Origin: a bacterium
GTDB taxonomy: Bacteria; Zixibacteria; MSB-5A5; GN15; FEB-12
Direction of reading: 5' to 3'
Length of the DNA: 29,657 nt
NCBI GenBank assembly: GCA_030612965.1
Contig: JAUWMW010000002.1
Coordinates: 1 to 29,657 of the forward strand
In this document: piece after piece, positions 24,713-29,657 of the stretch
Numbering within the stretch: position 1 is the first letter of the stretch
Layout: each line of letters begins with the position of its first letter
Notes under the pieces: model-generated
Databases searched by the model: none
Seen by the model: the letters and a program-made list of their open reading frames with translations, nothing else
What the model was told of the DNA's origin: nothing
Program-made: the position numbers and the translations under genes

Positions 24713-25635
24713 AAAAACCTACCCAATCCGGATTTGTGAACGTAGCAGTTGTAGGTATATTCGTCGTCGCCCCACTTTGCCTTATAGTCGACCAGTCCGG
24801 AAGCACCCGGCGGGGAAGCACCCAGACTTAACCTGCGAACGCCGCGTTGTCTCAATTCACCAACAAGTTTCCACAGCATGAACTGATTGGCTCTGAGAAA
24901 AGAGAAGGTTTTGTCATAGTACAACTGCCAGTGCAGAGCCAAGTCGCCGTCAATGAAGCTGATGTGCGAGACGACCGGCCTACCCTCATGCTCGCAGTAA
25001 TACCAGATGATGCGATTATCGGTCTCGGCGAGCGCCGCCAAAGCCGCAAAGAACTCTACGGGGTAGCGTGGTTTTTGTCCGTGACGTTGCTCAGTGGCCT
25101 GCATCAGCGGCACGAATTTCTCCAAGTGACGGTCGGCCTGGAAGTGTTCCAACGCTATCCCCTCTCGTTCCGCCTTGCGTATATACCTTCGCAGCCTGCG
25201 GTTCGGCGGCCGCCAGTCTTTGTCGGAGATGTCGACAACCGTCGTGCGGCATGGCTGTGCAGCATACGTCTCCGGAACCTCCATCAGACCGTGGAAGTCG
25301 GTAACGTACGTTTTGACATATCCTGCTTTCGCTACCGCCTGTAAGAGGGCGCGGGACATCTCCCGTCGCGCGTGGTTGTCCCTCGCCTCAGAGAGGATTC
25401 GTGAGTAGATACCGTCAGGCATGGACTGAAAACGTTTCAACGGGCGCCGACCGAACTCGACACCGGGCAGCAGGGCGGTTATCTTGCCACCGGCACGAGC
25501 CACCCAGTAAACCGGTGTCCCGCCCATTGTTTCCCAAAGTCTGGCGAACCCAATGGAGCCAAACAACGAATCAGCCGTGGGAGTTGTCAGCAGGTCGGTG
25601 TTCAGGCGTGAGATTGTCAGTCGCGAGACTTCCAT
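24709..25635 (-). CDS. FemAB/BioF2-like GNAT-fold transferase
   Basis: The 308-residue product resembles the Acetyltransf_6/FemAB-like branch of the GNAT fold. An N-terminal part starts near FGSIGFARLWETMGG. The C-terminal GNAT half has RRLRRYIRKAEREG, FVPLMQATEQRHG, PVVSHISFIDGDLALHW and the ending GASGLVDYKAKWGDDEYTY. That last motif, (G)xxxYKxxWG, is shared with FemAB-type proteins found in exopolysaccharide loci. True FemX/FemA enzymes add amino acids to lipid II, whereas these relatives are mostly uncharacterised acyl- or aminoacyl-transferases. The start is ATG 25635, overlapping the previous stop (TGATG); GTG 25638 is an alternative. The adjoining glycosyltransferases suggest it decorates the same glycan. 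Confidence 0.8.
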   Translation of the reverse strand: MEVSRLTISRLNTDLLTTPTADSLFGSIGFARLWETMGGTPVYWVARAGGKITALLPGVEFGRRPLKRFQSMPDGIYSRILSEARDNHARREMSRALLQAVAKAGYVKTYVTDFHGLMEVPETYAAQPCRTTVVDISDKDWRPPNRRLRRYIRKAEREGIALEHFQADRHLEKFVPLMQATEQRHGQKPRYPVEFFAALAALAETDNRIIWYYCEHEGRPVVSHISFIDGDLALHWQLYYDKTFSFLRANQFMLWKLVGELRQRGVRRLSLGASPPGASGLVDYKAKWGDDEYTYNCYVHKSGLGRFL

Positions 25636-27857
25636 CACTGCCGTACCAGAAGGATTTTGCCCCGCTTGATATTGCCCTGGTCGTCCTCCAGGAGGTAGAT
25701 ATAGACACCGGAGGCTACACGTTCACGCGCCTGATTCTCGCCGAACCAGCCGCGGTTGGCATCCAGCCTCCTTACAAGTTCGCCGGCGGGAGTAAAGATT
25801 CGGACCATCCCCGGACGACCGAAGTTGAAGGCCAGACTGTCGAGCGGTGAATTGATAACAAACGGATTGGGGAACGCCACCACCTGCTCCAGGTCGAACT
25901 CGATTCGTTCCACCGGTGATGTCAGCAGCGAGACGCCTTGGTTCGTGGCGATGTACAAGTCTCCGGTAACCTGGTCGAGAGTAAGGGCATTAATTCGGTT
26001 AGCGACCAGACCGCTGTTAGTGGCGGTGTACACCTCGAACTGTCCGGTAGTGGCGTCGAAACGGGCCAGACCGTCGCGCGTACCCACCCAGAGATTGCCG
26101 CGACCATCGAACTCGAGATCGGCAATATCCCGGTCGACGCCTGCCGGAAGATCGACATCAACGAACCTCTCGATGCCGGGATCATAACGCGACAATCCCA
26201 CGTTCGTCCCCACCCACAGAATTCCGTTGGGAGCAAAGCGGACAACACGAATGTCATTGGAGCGAAGAAAGGAGTTGTCCTCGGTGTAATGGGTGCAGGA
26301 ATTCTCAGGGCGGTCAAAGGGATTGTCACCCACATTACAGACATACACACCGTTGAACTCATTGCCCACGGCCACCGAACCGCTGTGATAATCAAGCGAC
26401 ACAACAAAAGAATGATCCAGGCCATCATCCGCGCCAAGCGCACCCCAGCCAAAGACAGGATCATTGATATTGGCCAGGTCGGCAAAGGCGACCGGGTAAC
26501 CGTTGGCGGCTCGGTAGCAGGCGGCAAACAAATACCGCCCGTCGGTGGCCAGGCCGTTTATGACGATATACCTCAGTCCGTTCGGAGGGTCATCGGTGTT
26601 GCCGATAAGGGTGGAGTTTTGTTCATCGTAATTGGTGGCTGAATCCTCCCCCAGGAGCCACAGCCCGTTGCCCCTGGTGCCGAGCCAGGGAACACCGTTG
26701 GAATCCGAGATCAGTAGGGTCGTGCGTTCGCCCACAGAAAAATCATAAGACTCCCAGAGATTGTCGATGAGGGTAGCCGCCGGTCGGGATGTGAAGGCCG
26801 CCGTGATGACGCCGTCGCGATTGACGGTCAGATCGCTGACCTGGTTGTTTGGAAGTCCGGTGCGGCGGAACTCAACAAAGGTCCCATTGCTGTCGTAGTA
26901 GACACCTTCTTGCATAACCGCCAGCCAACGTCGTCCTCCAAAACTGAGACCAGTGTTCGGCGCCGTCGGCAGGCCGGGCGTGGGAATGAGTGTCGGCATG
27001 CCGTCGACAATAGCACCCATGCCGCCTTCGTAGAAGAAGAACAATGAGTCATTCTCAAGATGCAAATCGGTGAAACGCTCACCGGTCCCTGCGTCGAGAA
27101 GTGTAATGTTAGTATCGCCATTCAGGATCGTTAGTTTCCAAAGGCCGGTCGATGCCGCCAGGTACATATCCGACTGGTAAGCAACCACCCGTTCCAAGCC
27201 GCCGCCGGCGAACCATTCGGCGCCCCAGGTCGTCCATCTTGAGCTCTGACCCAGGATCCTCGGATCGGTAATATCAGCGGTGGCCAGCCCGGCCGACGTC
27301 GCCAACCAAATGGAATCGCCGCGCAGAAGCACATCCCTTACCTCGGGATCATCGGCTAGGTTGCCAAACCTGGTGTACCAGAACGGAAACTCTCCATCAT
27401 CGCTGGTCTTTGAGAACAGTTCCAGGCGAATCGATGTGCCGATCCAAAGGTCGTTACCGTTATCGACTATTCGGTACAGAGCGTAAGGATCACCACTGTC
27501 GTCGTTTTCCAGAAACTGCCCGGACCCACCGTTGTCGAACCTGATGAGCCGACCGGCGCCTGCCACCCACTTCTGTCCGTTACCGTCCATGATAATATCA
27601 AAAACATCTGTCGTCCCCAAGCCATCGACGTTGGTGTATTCAGTTACTGGTTCGATTCCATCGTGAATAGCCAGCAGCCCGCCTGACGTGGCCGCCCAGA
27701 GAGTGTCATTGATAACAGCGAGGCGGCGTACATCCTTGAACGAGGTCAAGGTGCGCCACTCGATCGCGGACGCTGTCTGGCCGAGGCCGATAACGATAGT
27801 CCAGAGCGCTACACACCAGAACCGGACCGCCGGGACGTGATCTTTCCAGCAAACCAT
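25635..27857 (-). CDS. Secreted PorZ-like beta-propeller protein with sorting tail
   Basis: The 740-residue product starts with a signal peptide (hydrophobic about 10-27, likely cleavage after QTASA at 31). The mature part is built of repeats of the two-component-regulator propeller type: DTLWAATSGGLLAI, NDLWIGTSIRLE, DSIWLATSAGLA, GILWVGTNVGLSRYD, GNLWVGTRDGLARFD and GDLYIATNQGVSLL. These are consistent with two seven-bladed propellers. The last 90 or so residues form an Ig-like tail with VAFPNPF, VRIFTPAGELVRRL, VASGVYIYLLE and the basic end KRGKILLVRQ. This layout is that of PorZ, a surface component of the Porphyromonas type IX system, but similar propellers are common in the FCB group, so orthology is unproven. 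Its 5' end overlaps lnt by 49 nt. Confidence 0.82.
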   Translation of the reverse strand: MVCWKDHVPAVRFWCVALWTIVIGLGQTASAIEWRTLTSFKDVRRLAVINDTLWAATSGGLLAIHDGIEPVTEYTNVDGLGTTDVFDIIMDGNGQKWVAGAGRLIRFDNGGSGQFLENDDSGDPYALYRIVDNGNDLWIGTSIRLELFSKTSDDGEFPFWYTRFGNLADDPEVRDVLLRGDSIWLATSAGLATADITDPRILGQSSRWTTWGAEWFAGGGLERVVAYQSDMYLAASTGLWKLTILNGDTNITLLDAGTGERFTDLHLENDSLFFFYEGGMGAIVDGMPTLIPTPGLPTAPNTGLSFGGRRWLAVMQEGVYYDSNGTFVEFRRTGLPNNQVSDLTVNRDGVITAAFTSRPAATLIDNLWESYDFSVGERTTLLISDSNGVPWLGTRGNGLWLLGEDSATNYDEQNSTLIGNTDDPPNGLRYIVINGLATDGRYLFAACYRAANGYPVAFADLANINDPVFGWGALGADDGLDHSFVVSLDYHSGSVAVGNEFNGVYVCNVGDNPFDRPENSCTHYTEDNSFLRSNDIRVVRFAPNGILWVGTNVGLSRYDPGIERFVDVDLPAGVDRDIADLEFDGRGNLWVGTRDGLARFDATTGQFEVYTATNSGLVANRINALTLDQVTGDLYIATNQGVSLLTSPVERIEFDLEQVVAFPNPFVINSPLDSLAFNFGRPGMVRIFTPAGELVRRLDANRGWFGENQARERVASGVYIYLLEDDQGNIKRGKILLVRQ

Positions 27858-29410
27858 AGTGCCAGCAATATACCTATGATGGAAACGGTAAACAAGAACG
27901 AGAACCGCCCGACGAAGTCACCGTGCCGAGTGTAAAAGGAAAACTCATCCAACAGATCGACCTCGCCCAGCAGGACGTCCACCGTGTAGGGTTCAAGCTC
28001 TGAACGCACCTGTCCATAGCCGTCGACTATGAAAGTCAGGCCGCTGTTAGCGGTGCGTGCGAACCAGCAGCGGTTTTCAACGGCCCGGGTGATGAAGATT
28101 CGGGCGTGCATATGAATCCCGACCGAGCGACCAAACCAGGTGTCGTTGGTTATCCCGACCACGAAATGAGCACCGTCGCGTATAGTGCGGCGCACAAACT
28201 CAGGAAAGGCTGTCTCAAAGCAGATCAGCACCGAGTAGCTGGCGTCGGGCAGTCGGAAAATCACCGCCGAATCGCCGGGACGGAAATCCGACCACCACTG
28301 CACACCCTCTCGGTCGATAAACGTCAGGTACTTCCTTAGGAAATCCTTGCGCATAAACGGGACTTGATCCTGATAGGGCACCTGTTCGGAAAACGGCACC
28401 AGCTTCACTTTGTCATATGATTGCTCAATCCAACCGGTCGGGTTGAACTGAAAGCAGGAGTTACAATACCGTTTCCCCTCTTGATCATAGCTGGCGGCGA
28501 GTGAGCCGACCAGGTGGTAGGCAGCCGACTTGCGGGCCACCTCGGCGACCCGTTGACGGCAGGCCCGGTCGTGCGAGAGATAGCAGGGCGCCGCCGTTTC
28601 CGGCCACACGAATAACTTAATGGTGCTGTCCTCAACGGTCTGAGTCAGGGAGTCGTACACATCGATACTGTGATATTGATTGCCGTCACTCCATTTTTCA
28701 TCCAGCGGCACCGAGCCCTGAAGCAGGGCCAGGCGATAACTGCCGGCCTCGGGGAATTGAGGCATCTCGATCCAGCCGTAGGCAACCAGCGCAGCAACAA
28801 TGGCAAGAGACGCAAACAAGGCGGTGACACGTCGTTCCGGCGACACGGTTTTTCGGAATACCTGCCACAGCAACACATTCATTGTTACGATCAGAAACGA
28901 CAGACCATGAACGGATATTACGGATACAATCTGCAGAATGTAGAGATAGTAAGCCTGGCTGTAGCCGAGATCAGACCAGGGAAATGCGAACTGCGAGAGC
29001 GTGCGAAAGTACTCCATGCCGACCCAAAGGAAGGGCATCGACACAATTCCGAAGATGGGCCTCAGGCGATAAAGCTTCCAGAAGACCATCAGGATGATTG
29101 CGTAGTAGGAGGCGACAAGCACCACGGCAGCGACCATCCCGGGTGGGGTGACCATCCCTATCCAATAGATCGAGAACAGGTTGAAAAAGAAACTGAAGAA
29201 GTACGCGGCGTTGAAAGCGGCCCGGCGCTGAAGCGAACTTACTATCCATAGCGGACGAACTAAGGCAAACCAGGCGATAAAACCACAGGACTCAGGGTAA
29301 AACGCGAAGGATAGCAGAAACGCCCAGACCAGAAGTTCCAGTCGGCGCTTGCGCAGAGCAACGTCTTCAGGGAGGATCATGCGACCGATTCTTTTGAACA
29401 GGCCGGTCAA
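27809..29410 (-). CDS. lnt: Apolipoprotein N-acyltransferase Lnt
   Basis: Inner-membrane enzyme that adds the third acyl chain to the N-terminal cysteine of lipoproteins. The 533-residue protein has about six N-terminal membrane segments (to about 212), a periplasmic nitrilase-like domain and a final membrane segment (about 504-522). The catalytic triad is visible: Glu271 in VWPETAAP, Lys334 in YDKVKLVPFSEQVP and Cys397 in LICFETAFPEF. The start is TTG at 29410, supported by GAGGG (29418-29422) seven nt upstream; the first ATG (29380) has no ribosome site. It lies 4 nt after gpmI. Lnt implies a diderm envelope with triacylated lipoproteins. Confidence 0.95.
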   Translation of the reverse strand: MTGLFKRIGRMILPEDVALRKRRLELLVWAFLLSFAFYPESCGFIAWFALVRPLWIVSSLQRRAAFNAAYFFSFFFNLFSIYWIGMVTPPGMVAAVVLVASYYAIILMVFWKLYRLRPIFGIVSMPFLWVGMEYFRTLSQFAFPWSDLGYSQAYYLYILQIVSVISVHGLSFLIVTMNVLLWQVFRKTVSPERRVTALFASLAIVAALVAYGWIEMPQFPEAGSYRLALLQGSVPLDEKWSDGNQYHSIDVYDSLTQTVEDSTIKLFVWPETAAPCYLSHDRACRQRVAEVARKSAAYHLVGSLAASYDQEGKRYCNSCFQFNPTGWIEQSYDKVKLVPFSEQVPYQDQVPFMRKDFLRKYLTFIDREGVQWWSDFRPGDSAVIFRLPDASYSVLICFETAFPEFVRRTIRDGAHFVVGITNDTWFGRSVGIHMHARIFITRAVENRCWFARTANSGLTFIVDGYGQVRSELEPYTVDVLLGEVDLLDEFSFYTRHGDFVGRFSFLFTVSIIGILLALWFAGKITSRRSGSGV

Positions 29411-29414
29411 GTGA

Positions 29415-29657
29415 TTACCCTCGTTCTATGAGTGATTTTCCGGTCATCTCGACCGGGATTTCGAGATCCATCAGATCTAGGATAGTCGGCGCAATATCGG
29501 CCAGGATGCCACCGTCACGCAAGGTGACGCTCTCACGACGACCGACTGCTTCCGAAGGATCGTACAAGATGCACGGCACTAAATTTGTCGTGTGGGCCGT
29601 AAAGGGACCGCCGGAATCGGGATCGACCATTTGTTCGGCGTTCCCATGATCGGCTGT
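29415..29657 (-). CDS. gpmI: Cofactor-independent phosphoglycerate mutase, C-terminal part
   Basis: Glycolytic enzyme interconverting 3- and 2-phosphoglycerate, with two manganese ions. Only the last 80 codons lie in the window. They begin TADHGNAEQM, the conserved metal-binding DHGN motif of the alkaline-phosphatase superfamily domain. They continue with HTTNLVPCILYD, LRDGGILADIAPTILDLM and EIPVEMTGKSLI, the usual iPGM C-terminus. The frame is open to the window edge, so the gene continues to the right. It appears to be upstream of lnt in the same operon. Confidence 0.93.
   Translation of the reverse strand, partial: TADHGNAEQMVDPDSGGPFTAHTTNLVPCILYDPSEAVGRRESVTLRDGGILADIAPTILDLMDLEIPVEMTGKSLIERG
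29418..29422 (-). promoter_or_regulatory. Ribosome binding site selecting the TTG start of lnt
   Basis: GAGGG on the minus strand overlaps the last codons of gpmI and stands 7 nt before TTG 29410. It supports a TTG start and translational coupling between gpmI and lnt. Confidence 0.6.

Noticed and set aside
1..29657. tRNA, rRNA, CRISPR arrays, insertion sequences, prophage
   Set aside because: I saw no cloverleaf ending in CCA, no regularly spaced repeats and no transposase or integrase motifs; RNA genes cannot be fully excluded without a covariance search.

Overview
The window holds a nearly complete division and cell wall (dcw) cluster on the minus strand, followed by a lone flagellin gene. 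On the other side lies a surface and secretion region. The organism is probably a diderm, flagellated bacterium of the FCB superphylum outside classical Bacteroidota; Zixibacteria-like is my best guess and is inference only. The clues are: Lnt, which implies lipoproteins in an outer-membrane cell; a MurE with the meso-DAP motif DNPR; and two secreted proteins with C-terminal sorting tails of the type PNPF...VASGVY...LVR. High GC (roughly 58% by eye) and many GTG/TTG starts fit this.

Layout. Positions 1-854: compact flagellin (-) with a strong intrinsic terminator and a candidate sigma-54 promoter. 855-1384: intergenic region rich in palindromes. 1385-17626 (all minus, transcribed from right to left): mraZ, rsmH, ftsL, ftsI (with two PASTA domains), murE, murF, mraY, murD, ftsW, murG, murC, ftsQ, ftsA, ftsZ. 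The order is the textbook one, but ddl and murB are absent. Neighbours overlap by 1-49 nt or are closely spaced, so this looks like one transcription unit. It would be driven by a sigma-70-like promoter at 17670-17699 and probably controlled by MraZ through three 10-bp direct repeats just upstream of its GTG start.

Positions 17627-18040 form a divergent intergenic region. 18041-20371 (+) encodes a secreted gingipain-like C25 cysteine protease with a sorting tail. 20560-22368 (+) encodes an asparagine-synthetase-like enzyme that has lost the glutaminase Cys2. The right end (22392-29657, minus) is a second tight operon: gpmI (5' part outside the window), lnt, a PorZ-like secreted beta-propeller with a sorting tail, a FemAB/GNAT-type transferase and two GT4-type glycosyltransferases. 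Together these suggest envelope glycan and lipoprotein work linked to a type IX-like secretion route, although no secretion-machine gene is present here.

Points worth a second look: an apparent ATC start codon for murE, a probable MraZ box, the Cys2-to-Pro change in the AsnB homologue, the PorZ-like propeller sharing an operon with glycosyltransferases, an unusual phosphate-2 motif in FtsA, and the palindrome-rich gap after ftsZ.
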